64,000 nt of DNA from Streptomyces griseoaurantiacus (GTDB taxonomy: Bacteria; Actinomycetota; Actinomycetes; Streptomycetales; Streptomycetaceae): positions 39,922-103,921 of the forward strand of contig BNBP01000019.1 in NCBI GenBank assembly GCA_014656015.1, given 5' to 3'. The position numbers and the translations under genes were made by a program. Below are positions 43,434-51,821 of this stretch, in pieces. The notes under the pieces are model-generated. The model saw only the letters and a list, made by a program, of their open reading frames with translations. It ran no database searches and was not told where the DNA came from. Numbering within the stretch: the stretch's first letter is position 1; each line of letters starts with the position of its first letter.

Positions 43434-44150
43434 TCAGGACAGCCGGCCGTCGACCATCTCGTGCACCCGGTCGGCGGCGTCCATTATCGCCGTGTCGTGG
43501 GTGACCATGACCGTCGCCGTACCGTGCGCGTGGGTCTGCTCGGCGATCAGCCGCACCGCCTCGGCCGAGCGCACCCGGTCCAGCGCCGAGGTGGGCTCGT
43601 CCACCAGCAGGACGGCGGGCGAGGTCATCAGGGCCCGGGCCAGGCCCGCGCGCTGGCGTTCGCCGCCGGACAGCTGGTGCGGGCGGTGACCGCGGCGGTG
43701 CGAGAGCCCGACGGCCTCGAGGAGTTCCTCGGCCCGGGCCCGGGCGGCGGCGTCGAGGCGTCCGTCGATGTGCAGGGGCAGCAGGAGCTGTTCGCGGACG
43801 GTGAGCGAGGCCAGCAGGTTGGACTGCTGGAAGACGAAGCCGATGTGGCGCCGCCTGGCCGCCGTGCGCTCCTTGTCCGAGAGGGCCGTCAGCTCGGTGC
43901 CGGCGAGGTGGACCTGGCCCGAGGTGGGCCGCTGGAGGCCGCCGGCCACGGCGAGGAGGCTGGACTTGCCGGATCCCGAGGGCCCGACGACGGCGACGAA
44001 CTCGCCGGGTGTCACGTCGAGGGCGACGTGGTCGAGGGCGGTGACGGCGGCCTCGCCGTCCCCGAGGGTGAGGCTCACGTCGAGCAGGCGCAGTCCGCCG
44101 GTGCCCGCGGCGTCGGAGGCGGCCCCGTGTCGGGTGGAGGTCGTGGTCAT
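43434..44150 (-). CDS. ABC transporter ATP-binding protein (LolD/MacB type)
   Basis: This 238-residue ATPase has Walker A GPSGSGKSS near residue 55, Q-loop GFVFQQSNLL, signature LSGGERQR near 160 and Walker B VLLVDEPTSALD near 180, with the switch His in MVTHD. The subfamily partners FtsX-type permeases in exporters or in lipoprotein/antibiotic handling. Its ATG overlaps the permease stop (ATGA). A degraded Asn/Arg position after the Walker B (ALDRVRS) is a mild variation. Confidence 0.93.
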   Translation of the reverse strand: MTTTSTRHGAASDAAGTGGLRLLDVSLTLGDGEAAVTALDHVALDVTPGEFVAVVGPSGSGKSSLLAVAGGLQRPTSGQVHLAGTELTALSDKERTAARRRHIGFVFQQSNLLASLTVREQLLLPLHIDGRLDAAARARAEELLEAVGLSHRRGHRPHQLSGGERQRAGLARALMTSPAVLLVDEPTSALDRVRSAEAVRLIAEQTHAHGTATVMVTHDTAIMDAADRVHEMVDGRLS

Positions 44151-45274
44151 CGGGTGGCTCCCAGAGCGGTCAGGGGGTCGACGGCGGTGATGCGGCGGAC
44201 GGCGACGACGGCGCCCACGATGCCCAGGCCCACGAGGAGGCCCGCGGAGGTGGCGATGGCCGGGGCGGACAGCGAGAAGGGGGCCTTGCCGATCATCGCG
44301 CTCCCGAGGGCCAGGCCGGCGGCGGTGCCGACGGCCGTGGCGCCGAGAAGGACGGCGAGGACCTGGGCGAGCGCGTCGCGCAGGATGTACGCGGTGGGGG
44401 CCCCGAGCGCCTTCAGCAGGGCGATCTCGGCCTTGCGCTGCACGGTCCAGACGGTGAAGAAGGCGCCGACGACCAAGGCGGAGATGGCGTAGAGGAAGCC
44501 CTTGATCAGGGCCATGGTGCTCGACTCGGCCGTGTAGCCGGGGGACGCGCCGTAGGTGGTCTCCTTGCTGTCGGCGCGGGTGCCGGTCGCCTTCTCGACG
44601 GCGGCGACGTCGGCACCGTCGGCCAGGGTGAGCGCGACGGCCGTGGCCTGCTCGCGCGCGGCCTCGGGCAGCTCGCCGGGCAGGCCGTAGTGGAGGTGGC
44701 GCCAGGTGTCGAGGTCGGTGTAGACGATGCCGATGTGGCCGTAGGAGACCTTCTCGTCGAGCACTCCGACGACCTTCAGCGGGACCTCGCTCCTGTCGGC
44801 GGTCAGGACGTCCCCGACACCCACCCCGAGGTCGGCGATCTCCCGGGTGATGACGATGCCGGCACCGCCGTCGTGCAGGCCCTTGCCCTCGGTGGGGCGG
44901 GGGGCCAGGGGCGAGTCCGGCGCCATGCCGAAGACGGCGAGGTTGACCTGCTCGCCCTTCTCGGCGCCCCGGGTCACCCGGGCGTTGGCCAGCGTGTTGC
45001 CGAAGGGTTCGGCCCGCTTCACGCCGGGGGCCTTCGACCACGCCTGCCAGTCCTTCCGTTCCACGGTGGAGCGGGAGAACTGCTCGCTCGTGGCCGTCTC
45101 GTCGAAAGCCATGTGGGTCACGGGCAGTGCGCGAAGACCGGAGATGCCGGCGTCCGCGAGGCCGGAGGCGAGCCCGGACAGGAGCACGCCGAGGACGGCG
45201 ATGAGGGCGACCACGGCGCCCATGAGGGCGAAGCGGCCGCGGGCGAAGCGCAGATCGCGCAGGGCGAGGAACAC
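44147..45274 (-). CDS. FtsX-like ABC transporter permease
   Basis: This is a 375-residue membrane protein with the FtsX/MacB layout: one N-terminal helix (FALMGAVVALIAVLGVLL), a large extracytoplasmic domain (residues 45-240), then three C-terminal helices separated by a short cytoplasmic coupling loop (RKAEIALLKALGAPTAYILRD). The GTG at 45274 with GGAGA upstream is preferred; a longer frame from 45361 adds 29 residues of Pro/Arg-rich, non-native-looking sequence. Together with the ATPase it likely extrudes a drug, heme-like compound or peptide. The substrate is unknown. Confidence 0.88.
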   Translation of the reverse strand: MFLALRDLRFARGRFALMGAVVALIAVLGVLLSGLASGLADAGISGLRALPVTHMAFDETATSEQFSRSTVERKDWQAWSKAPGVKRAEPFGNTLANARVTRGAEKGEQVNLAVFGMAPDSPLAPRPTEGKGLHDGGAGIVITREIADLGVGVGDVLTADRSEVPLKVVGVLDEKVSYGHIGIVYTDLDTWRHLHYGLPGELPEAAREQATAVALTLADGADVAAVEKATGTRADSKETTYGASPGYTAESSTMALIKGFLYAISALVVGAFFTVWTVQRKAEIALLKALGAPTAYILRDALAQVLAVLLGATAVGTAAGLALGSAMIGKAPFSLSAPAIATSAGLLVGLGIVGAVVAVRRITAVDPLTALGATR

Positions 45275-45391
45275 GGGGGTCTCCGAGCGAGGAGGGGACG
45301 GGGGCGCGGGGCCGCCGGCACGGCGCGGCCACGGCGCGCACGGCACGGCACGGCACGACACGCACGGCTTTGCCGGTATTTGACGACGCGC

Positions 45392-45433
45392 GTGTCGGCA
45401 TCCTATCCGACGTTGCCGACACGACTGTCGGCA
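45392..45433. promoter_or_regulatory. TetR-type operator array before the FtsX operon
   Basis: Three copies of the half-site TGTCGGCA occur at 45393-45400 (plus), 45414-45421 (minus) and 45426-45433 (plus). The last two form TGCCGACA-CGAC-TGTCGGCA, a 20-base palindrome. It lies about 120 bases upstream of the permease start. Confidence 0.6.
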
Positions 45434-45470
45434 CGACCGCCGGAACGCCGGTTCGCGAGAGGCATCCGCG

Positions 45471-45610
45471 CGACGGGGCGACGGGGCGACGGGGCGACGG
45501 AGACAGGACGCCCACCGGCCAAAGGCAGGCGGAAGCGGCCCACCGGCGGAGACCGAGGGCAGGAGAACCGGTGAGGCAGGAGAGCCGGTGAGGCAGGAGG
45601 GCCGGTGGGG
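45471..45610. repeat. Two short tandem repeats upstream of the FtsX operon
   Basis: CGACGGGG is repeated almost four times (45471-45500). A 17-base unit starting CCGGTGAGGCAGGAG is repeated two and a half times (45568-45610). No gene is supported between 45275 and 45670; the interval holds these repeats and the operator array. Confidence 0.75.
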
Positions 45611-45670
45611 CGCGCCGCCCGGAGCGGGCGGCGCGGGGTCCGGCGGGTCTCACGCGTGCGCGCCCCGCCG

Positions 45671-46309
45671 TCAGACGGTGTCCGCGTACTCCCGCAGGCG
45701 GGTGGAGACCAGGGACTCGAGCGCGTCGGCCGCCAGGTCGGCGTACCGGGCGAAGTCGGTCTCGTCACCGGCGGCCGCGGCCACGCGGAATCCGTCGGTC
45801 AGGGCCCGGCCGAGGACCGTCATGTCGTCCGCGAGCTCGGCCGCCACCTCGTCCGGCACTCCCCGGTAGGAGGTACGCAGCCGGGCGGCGATGAAGTCGA
45901 ACATCTCCCTGCGGATGGCGAGGTAGCGCTGCCGCGCGAGGTTGTCCACCAGACGCCGCTCGAAGGCGAAGACGAGGCCGATGCTCCAGAAGGCGGCGGC
46001 CGGGTCGGTGAGGTTCCCGGAGGCCGCGGCCGAGTCGCCGATCGTGCGCCGCAGCATCTCGCGGAGGTCGCCGACGGCCTCGTGGGCCGTGCGCCAGACC
46101 TCGAAGCAGTAGTCGAGCAGTTCGACGAAGAGCTGCTCCTTGTTCTGGAAGTGCCAGTAGACGGATCCGATCGGCAGTCCGGAGACGCGGGCCACGTCGG
46201 CCATGGTCGTCCCCTCGTAGCCGGCCTCGACGGCGCGCGAGAGCACGGCCTCGAGGATCGCCCGCTTGGACACCTCGGTGGCCTGGTGGGTCCTGCGTCG
46301 CGTGGCCAT
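45671..46309 (-). CDS. TetR family regulator of the mhp-type block (first copy)
   Basis: This is a 212-residue regulator. The DNA-binding part (residues 13-60) reads YEGTTMADVARVSGLPIGSVYWHFQNKEQLF, very similar to the TetR at 53569. The helical ligand domain follows. It is transcribed away from the transporter/mhpBCD operon, with a TTCTAGAAC-type operator in between, so it probably represses both itself and the operon until a phenylpropanoid or its CoA ester appears. Classical mhp operons use an IclR-type activator (MhpR) instead. Confidence 0.9.
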   Translation of the reverse strand: MATRRRTHQATEVSKRAILEAVLSRAVEAGYEGTTMADVARVSGLPIGSVYWHFQNKEQLFVELLDYCFEVWRTAHEAVGDLREMLRRTIGDSAAASGNLTDPAAAFWSIGLVFAFERRLVDNLARQRYLAIRREMFDFIAARLRTSYRGVPDEVAAELADDMTVLGRALTDGFRVAAAAGDETDFARYADLAADALESLVSTRLREYADTV

Positions 46310-46400
46310 CGGCTCCCCTCACCCCTTCGTGGACTGCAGTTCTACCAAATTCCCTCCGGCCCTTGACACCGACGGCAGGCGCTCGTCATCGTAATGACGA

Positions 46401-46422
46401 TTCTAGAACGTAACTTCTAGGT
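46401..46422. promoter_or_regulatory. Shared TTCTAGAAC operator, copy 1
   Basis: TTCTAGAACGTAACTTCTAG lies between the divergent tetR and MFS genes. The core TTCTAGAA is a perfect palindrome, and a second half-site, TTCTAG, follows. Related sequences occur at 53498-53518 and 55049-55070. Confidence 0.65.
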
Positions 46423-46519
46423 TTCGTCGAAGGAACGCGACTCGGTGCGCGGTCCACCTCATCCCTGCGGGCCACGGCGATGGCACGGGTCCGCTCTGTC
46501 CCGAAACAGGGGAAATTTC

Positions 46520-47905
46520 ATGAGGATCACTGACCACATCCCGCAAGAGAAGATGAGCGGTCTGCAGATCCGCGCCATCGTCATCGCGATCGCCCTGGTC
46601 GTGCTCGACGGCTACGACGTCTCGCTCACGTCGTTCTCGGCCCCGTACATCGAGAAGGGTTTCGGGGTCTCCAAGGCCGAACTCGGACTCGTGATGTCCG
46701 GCGCCCTCATCGGCATGCTCGTGGGTTCGATCATCGTCGCGCCGCTCGCCGACCGGATCGGCCGCCGCAGGATGGGCGTCGTCTCCACCTCGACGATCGC
46801 GGTGGGCATGTTCATCGGCCCGTTCGCGACGCCCGAGACCGGAACCTGGCCCCTCGTGGTGAGCCGCATCGTCACCGGTGTCGGCGTCGGCTGCCTGGTG
46901 GCCGTGGTCGGTGTCATCCTCGCCGAGTACACGGGCAAGCGGGTCTACGCCCTGGTCATGGCCGTCTACGCCGCCGCCATCAACATCGGCGGACTGCTCG
47001 GCTCCATGTTCGTGGGCCCGGTCCTCGGCGAACGCGGCTGGGAATTCGGCTGGTGGGTCGGCTTCGTCCTGAGCGCCGTCGCCGCCCTCGCCACCTACGC
47101 GCTCCTCCCCGAATCCCTCGCCTGGCTCTCCGAGGGCCGGCGCACCGACTCCCTGCTGCGGCTCAACGCGCTCCTGGCGAAGATGCACCGCCCCGCACTC
47201 GCCGCGCTCCCCGAGCCCGACTCGACGGGCGTCAGGGCGAAGGGCTCGCTGCGCACCGTGTTCACCGGCCGCACCGGCTTCTACACGCTGCTGATGATCG
47301 TCGGCTACATCGCCTACATGCTGAGCTTCTACTTCATGACGAACTGGGCGCCCAGCAGCGTGGCGTCCGCCAACCACGACCCCTCGCTCGCCCCGCAGCT
47401 CGTCACCGCCTTCAGCATCGGCGGCATCCTCGGCAACGTCCTCTTCGGGTTCCTCGGCGGCCGGATCAACGTCCGCCTCCTCGCGCCGGTCTTCCTGATC
47501 CTGGCCACCGCGACCCTGTCCCTGTTCGGGATCGTCGGCACGGCCATGCCGACCGCCTGGTGGACCCTGTTCCTCGCCTCGTTCTTCGTCTGCTCCGGCA
47601 CCGCCGCCTTCTACGCGATCGTCCCCTCGCTGTACCCGACGCTGGCCCGCTCGACCGGCTTCGGAGTGGTGATCGGCGTCGGCCGCTTCGGCGGCATCGT
47701 GGCGCCGGTCGTCGGCGGCGCGGCCTTCGACGCGGGCATGGGCACGGGCACCGCCTTCACCCTCTTCTCGCTGCCCATGCTCCTCGCCGGTCTCAGCATC
47801 CTGGTCCTGCACCTCAGCCGGCGCGGCTCCGAGGCCGAGGCGGACACCGGCGCCGGCACCGACGCGCCGGATGCGCGGCCCACGCTCTCCCGTACGTCCG
47901 CATAG
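46520..47905 (+). CDS. MFS transporter, aromatic acid:H+ symporter type (HppK/PcaK-like)
   Basis: This is a 461-residue, 12-helix major facilitator. VVLDGYDVSLTSFSAPYI near residue 35 has the Asp characteristic of aromatic-acid symporters, and the MFS signature LADRIGRRRMG follows near residue 81. It most likely imports 3-(3-hydroxyphenyl)propionate or related phenylpropanoids for the following mhp enzymes. The ATG at 46520 has AGGGGA upstream; an earlier in-frame start would overlap the operator region. The last 20 residues are an Asp/Ala-rich cytoplasmic tail. Confidence 0.9.
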   Translation: MRITDHIPQEKMSGLQIRAIVIAIALVVLDGYDVSLTSFSAPYIEKGFGVSKAELGLVMSGALIGMLVGSIIVAPLADRIGRRRMGVVSTSTIAVGMFIGPFATPETGTWPLVVSRIVTGVGVGCLVAVVGVILAEYTGKRVYALVMAVYAAAINIGGLLGSMFVGPVLGERGWEFGWWVGFVLSAVAALATYALLPESLAWLSEGRRTDSLLRLNALLAKMHRPALAALPEPDSTGVRAKGSLRTVFTGRTGFYTLLMIVGYIAYMLSFYFMTNWAPSSVASANHDPSLAPQLVTAFSIGGILGNVLFGFLGGRINVRLLAPVFLILATATLSLFGIVGTAMPTAWWTLFLASFFVCSGTAAFYAIVPSLYPTLARSTGFGVVIGVGRFGGIVAPVVGGAAFDAGMGTGTAFTLFSLPMLLAGLSILVLHLSRRGSEAEADTGAGTDAPDARPTLSRTSA

Positions 47906-47941
47906 CGGCCGTTCCCCCCACCCCGAGAAAGGAACCACCTC

Positions 47942-48877
47942 ATGCCGCTGGCCGTCGCAGCGCTCTCCCACGCGCCGTCCTTCGGCAACGTCGACCCTGG
48001 CGGGGAGACGTTCGCCGAGATCAACGCCGCCATCGACGAGGTCAGGGACTTCGTCGCCGCCTACGACCCCGACGTGGTCGTGGTGTTCGGGCCCGACCAC
48101 TTCAACGGCCAGCTCTACTCGCTCATCACCCCGTGGGCGATCGGCGCGGTCGCCGAGGGCATCGGTGACTACGGCACCACCGCGGGCCCGCTCCCCGTCG
48201 ACGGCGAGGCCGCCCGCGCCTTCCACGCCGCCGTGCTCGCCGAGGGCGTCGACATCGGGCGCAGCGAGCGCATGAAGGTCGACCACGGTGTGGTCCAGCC
48301 GCTCGACTTCGTTTTCGGCAAGGACTTCACGCAGCCGATCGTGCCGGTGTTCGTGAACGCGATCGGCCTGCCGCTCTCCCCCATGCGGCGGGTGCGCGAG
48401 ATGGGCGAGGCGTTCGGCCGGGCCGCCCGGGCGATGGACAGGAAGGTGCTGTTCCTCGCCTCCGGCGGCATCTCCCACAACCCGCCGATCCCCCGCTGGG
48501 ACGGCGCGCCCGGCACCGTACAGGAACGTCTCGTCGCCTACGCCCCCTCCCCCGAGGAACGGCAGGAGCGCGAGCAGATGATCGTCAGGGGCATCCAGGC
48601 GATCGCCGACGGCAGGGCCCCGAGCGACCCGCTGAACGAGGAGTGGGACAAGCTCGTCCTGGACACGTTCCGCTCCGGCGACCTCGGGGCGGTCGACGGC
48701 TGGGAGAACGGCTGGTTCGTCGCGGAGGGCGGCTCGGCCGCGCACGAGATGCGCAGCTGGATCGCCGCCTACGCGGCGCTGTCCACCGAGGGCCCCTACC
48801 GCTTCGCCGTCGACCGCTACTGGGCGGTCGAGAAGTGGGGCGCCGGCTTCGCCGTGCAGGCGGCGGTGACCGCATGA
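47942..48877 (+). CDS. mhpB: 3-(2,3-dihydroxyphenyl)propionate 1,2-dioxygenase
   Basis: This 311-residue class III extradiol dioxygenase (LigB fold) opens the ring of 2,3-dihydroxyphenylpropionate beside the hydroxyl groups. Its two catalytic histidines fall exactly at the Escherichia coli MhpB positions, His115 (MKVDHG) and His179 (SGGISHNPP). Iron ligands include His10 and His53. The start at 47942 follows GAAAGGAAC. It is the first enzyme gene after the transporter and overlaps mhpC by four bases. Confidence 0.96.
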   Translation: MPLAVAALSHAPSFGNVDPGGETFAEINAAIDEVRDFVAAYDPDVVVVFGPDHFNGQLYSLITPWAIGAVAEGIGDYGTTAGPLPVDGEAARAFHAAVLAEGVDIGRSERMKVDHGVVQPLDFVFGKDFTQPIVPVFVNAIGLPLSPMRRVREMGEAFGRAARAMDRKVLFLASGGISHNPPIPRWDGAPGTVQERLVAYAPSPEERQEREQMIVRGIQAIADGRAPSDPLNEEWDKLVLDTFRSGDLGAVDGWENGWFVAEGGSAAHEMRSWIAAYAALSTEGPYRFAVDRYWAVEKWGAGFAVQAAVTA

Positions 48878-49779
48878 GCCAGACGCGGAACGCGCACTTC
48901 GCCACCCTGTGGGAGGAGATCGCGGACCTGGAGCACACGCTGCGGTACGTGGACGCGGGCGGCTGCCGCACCCGGGTCCTCGACATCGCCGGAGCGGGTC
49001 AGGACGCGCAGACCGTCGTCCTCGCCAGCGGCACCAGCGGGCACATCGAGGCATGGACGCAGAACGTGCGGGCCTTCGCCGAGGCCGGCTTCCGGGTGGT
49101 CGGCTACGACTACCCGGGCCACGGGTACACCGCGCTCGCCGACCATCCGCTGGAGATCCGCGACTACGAGGAGCACCTGCTCGCCCTGCTGGACGCGCTG
49201 GCGCTGGACCGCGTGCACCTGGCCGGTGAGTCGCTCGGTGGCTGGCTGGCACTGAAGTTCGCGCCGAAGCACCCCGAACGCCTGCGCTCGGTGATCCTGT
49301 CCGCGCCGGGCGGCCGGGTGATCGGCGAGCCGCAGCTCGACCGGACCCAGTCGGTGAGCGCCCAGGCGGTGAGCGAGCCGACCTTCGAGAACGTGAGGAG
49401 GCGTCTGCAGGTCGTGATCCACGATCCCGGCAACATCACCGACGAACTGGTCCACGTCCGCCGGGCGATCTACTCCCGCGAGGGGTTCAGCATGGCGAAC
49501 GTCTCCGCCCTGCGGGAGCCGGAGCGCCGGTGGCGCAACCGCGTCACCGACGAGGACTTCGCGGCGGTGCCGGTCCCGGCGCTGATGGTGTGGACCGACA
49601 ACGAGCCGACCGGCGACGAGGCCGAGGGCGCGCGCCTGTGCGGCCTGATCCCGGACGGCGAGTACCTGCTGGTCCGCGGTGCCGCGCACTGGCCGCAGTG
49701 GGAGGGGGCCGCCGAGTTCAACGCCGCGGCGGTCGCCTTCCTCCGCAAGCACGCGGGACGGGGTCACGAGCATGTCTGA
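48874..49779 (+). CDS. mhpC: 2-hydroxy-6-oxonona-2,4-dienedioate hydrolase (MhpC)
   Basis: This 301-residue alpha/beta hydrolase hydrolyses the meta-cleavage product to succinate and 2-hydroxypenta-2,4-dienoate. The nucleophile is Ser120 in LAGESLGG, the Asp lies in VWTDNEPT and the His in RGAAHWPQWEG near residue 281. The oxyanion-hole region reads ASGTSGHIEAW rather than the GxGPG of typical MhpC, so substrate range could differ. The start ATG at 48874 overlaps mhpB. Its position between mhpB and mhpD supports the assignment. Confidence 0.88.
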   Translation: MSQTRNAHFATLWEEIADLEHTLRYVDAGGCRTRVLDIAGAGQDAQTVVLASGTSGHIEAWTQNVRAFAEAGFRVVGYDYPGHGYTALADHPLEIRDYEEHLLALLDALALDRVHLAGESLGGWLALKFAPKHPERLRSVILSAPGGRVIGEPQLDRTQSVSAQAVSEPTFENVRRRLQVVIHDPGNITDELVHVRRAIYSREGFSMANVSALREPERRWRNRVTDEDFAAVPVPALMVWTDNEPTGDEAEGARLCGLIPDGEYLLVRGAAHWPQWEGAAEFNAAAVAFLRKHAGRGHEHV

Positions 49780-50587
49780 GGAGAGGTCCGGAGTGAGCGT
49801 CACCCGGGAGACCGTCAGCGGGATCGCCCGCGAGCTGTTCGAGGCCAAGCGCGGGGTGTACACCGTGCCGTACGTGAGCCCCCGGCTCCCCGAGCGCGAC
49901 CTCGAGACCGCCTACGCGATCTCCGCCGAGTTCGCCGCCCTGCGCGAACGCGAGCTGGGCGTGAAGCGGGTGGGCCGCAAGGTCGGACTGACCAACCGCC
50001 TCGTGCAGCAGCGCGTCGGCATCGACGAGCCCGACTACGGGATCATCCACGACGACATGGTGCACCCCTCGGGCACGCACCTGCCGCTGTCCGCGTACAA
50101 CCGCCTGCTCATCGAGGCGGAGGTCGCCTTCGTGCTGGGGAGCGACGTCCTGGACCCCTCGCGCGAGAGTGTCGAGGCCGCGATCGACTACGTGACGCCC
50201 GCGTTCGAGGTGGTCGACTTCCGCTACGCCGGCTCGGTGGGGCAGATCGTCGACACCATCGCGGACAACGCGGGCTGCAGCGGCGTCGTCCTCGGCGAGG
50301 AACGGCACGCCTACGGCGAAGTCGACCTGACGCGGGTGGAGATGGTCATCACCGGCGGCGGCGAGGAGATCACCCGGGGCGTCGGCGGCAATGTGCTGGG
50401 CGACCCGGTCAACGCGGTGCTCTGGCTCGCCGAGACCGCGCTCCGCACGGGCGAGCCGCTGCGCGCCGGCGAGGTGCTGCTGTCGGGGTCCATCGGCTAC
50501 ATCGAGCCGTGGCCCGCCGACGTCGAGTGCGTCGCCACCATCACCGGACTGGGTCGCGTGGTCGCGACCGCGGACACGAAGGGCTGA
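49772..50587 (+). CDS. mhpD: 2-keto-4-pentenoate hydratase (MhpD)
   Basis: This 271-residue member of the fumarylacetoacetate-hydrolase-like family adds water to 2-hydroxypentadienoate, giving 4-hydroxy-2-oxovalerate. VGRKVGLTNRLVQQRVGIDEPDYG (residues 66-89) and EAEVAFVLGSDV match MhpD/XylJ hydratases, including the metal-binding Glu residues. The ATG at 49772 overlaps mhpC by eight bases; a GTG at 49793 has the better ribosome site (GAGGAGAGG, six-base gap) and would give 264 residues. Confidence 0.94.
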   Translation: MSEERSGVSVTRETVSGIARELFEAKRGVYTVPYVSPRLPERDLETAYAISAEFAALRERELGVKRVGRKVGLTNRLVQQRVGIDEPDYGIIHDDMVHPSGTHLPLSAYNRLLIEAEVAFVLGSDVLDPSRESVEAAIDYVTPAFEVVDFRYAGSVGQIVDTIADNAGCSGVVLGEERHAYGEVDLTRVEMVITGGGEEITRGVGGNVLGDPVNAVLWLAETALRTGEPLRAGEVLLSGSIGYIEPWPADVECVATITGLGRVVATADTKG

Positions 50588-50589
50588 AC

Positions 50590-51054
50590 ATGAGCGACTA
50601 CCGTCCCGTCGACGCGACCACCCGCGTCGAGATCGAGCAGCTCATCGCGGAGATGCTCTACCGCCTGGACCACAACAGGGCGGACACGACCTGGGAGCTG
50701 TACACCGAGGACGGCGTCTCGGTCGGCCCGATGGGCGACATGGACCGCGAGGCCATGAAGGTGTGGGGTGCCGAGCGGGCCCGGCAGACGGACCTGGTCG
50801 GCCGTCACTTCATCGGTGGCATCCGCCTGGTGCGGGACGGGGAGGAGGTCGAGGGCACCGTGCAGTACCTCACCTTCCGCGACACCAACGAGCCGCGGAC
50901 GCTGCCCGCCTCGGTCGGCGAGTTCCGCGAGCGCTACCGCAAGGTGGACGGCCGCTGGCTGTTCGCCCGCCGGGAGATCGTGCCGGTCTTCGGCGGCCGG
51001 GCGGCCGCGGCCCACGCCGCGCGCCTGGCCGGACGAGAGGGGCAGGCGCGGTGA
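50590..51054 (+). CDS. NTF2-like (SnoaL-like) protein in the mhp operon
   Basis: This is a 154-residue protein with the SnoaL/NTF2 cone: EIEQLIAEMLYRLDHNRADTTWELYTEDG, then strands with GRHFIGGIRLVRDGEEVEGTVQYLTF and GRWLFARREIVPVFG. Members are isomerases, lyases, or small accessory subunits of oxygenases. It lies two bases after mhpD and overlaps the aldolase GTG, so it is a genuine operon member. It is not part of described mhp operons. A role in isomerising an intermediate is possible. Confidence 0.8.
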   Translation: MSDYRPVDATTRVEIEQLIAEMLYRLDHNRADTTWELYTEDGVSVGPMGDMDREAMKVWGAERARQTDLVGRHFIGGIRLVRDGEEVEGTVQYLTFRDTNEPRTLPASVGEFRERYRKVDGRWLFARREIVPVFGGRAAAAHAARLAGREGQAR

Positions 51055-51821
51055 AGCGGGCGGCTTTGGGCGAGCTCGCTCCCGTCCTCTACCACCAGAC
51101 CGTCGCCTCCTTCTCGATGCCGGAGTGGGCGGTGGCCGCCGGCTACGACGGCGTCATCCTCGACCTGCAGCACGGCGAGCTGGGACTGGAGGCGGCCTGC
51201 GGCGTCCTCCGCTCGATCCCGCGGGACAACGCCTACGCGTACGCCCGGGTCGGCTCGCTCGACCCCGCGCCGATCCTGCGGCTGCTCGACAGCGGGGCCC
51301 GCGGCATCGTCGCGCCCACCGTCGAGTCCCGGTCCCAGGCCGAGGCCCTGGTCGCCGCCACCAAGTACCCGCCGGCCGGCAACCGCAGCCTGGGCCCGTC
51401 CCGGCCCGCGCTGTACCCGGGCGACTCGTACACCGGGGCCGGCAACCGGGCGGTGTCCGCCGTCGCCCAGATCGAGACGAGGGCCGGCGTCGACCGCGCC
51501 GAGGAGATCGTCTCGACCCCGGGTCTCGACTCGGTCTACATCGGCCCCGCCGACCTGGCCGTCTCCCACGGCCTGCCCGGACGCGGCGACTGGGAGGACG
51601 GCCCCGTGCGCGAGGCGATCGCACACCTCAGGGAGGTGACGGCCGCGCACGGCGTCACCCTCGGCATCTACTCCGGCCGGCCGGAGTACGCGGCCGGCCT
51701 GCTCGCCGACGGCCTCGTCGACTACGTCGGCCTCGGCATCGATCTCGTCCTGCTGAACCGCGCGTTCGGCGACACCATCGCCGGGCTGGACTCGGCACGA
51801 TCCGCACGGAGCAACTCATGA
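51051..51821 (+). CDS. HpcH/HpaI family aldolase, likely 4-hydroxy-2-oxovalerate aldolase substitute
   Basis: This 256-residue TIM-barrel metal aldolase starts with GTG at 51051 (GTGA overlap). The active-site residues lie in VILDLQHGELGLE (His), ARGIVAPTVES, AQIETRAGVD (metal Glu) and YIGPADLAVSHG (metal Asp). It occupies the place of mhpE (a different, DRE-TIM fold aldolase). It probably splits 4-hydroxy-2-oxovalerate to pyruvate and acetaldehyde, a known activity of HpaI-type enzymes. No acetaldehyde dehydrogenase (MhpF) gene is present beside it. Confidence 0.88.
   Translation: MKRAALGELAPVLYHQTVASFSMPEWAVAAGYDGVILDLQHGELGLEAACGVLRSIPRDNAYAYARVGSLDPAPILRLLDSGARGIVAPTVESRSQAEALVAATKYPPAGNRSLGPSRPALYPGDSYTGAGNRAVSAVAQIETRAGVDRAEEIVSTPGLDSVYIGPADLAVSHGLPGRGDWEDGPVREAIAHLREVTAAHGVTLGIYSGRPEYAAGLLADGLVDYVGLGIDLVLLNRAFGDTIAGLDSARSARSNS

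Noticed and set aside
46403..49252. 949-codon minus-strand ORF antisense to the MFS transporter, mhpB and mhpC
   Set aside because: It is rich in Arg, Gly, Glu and Asp without domains; the plus strand has unmistakable MFS, MhpB and MhpC motifs with ribosome sites.
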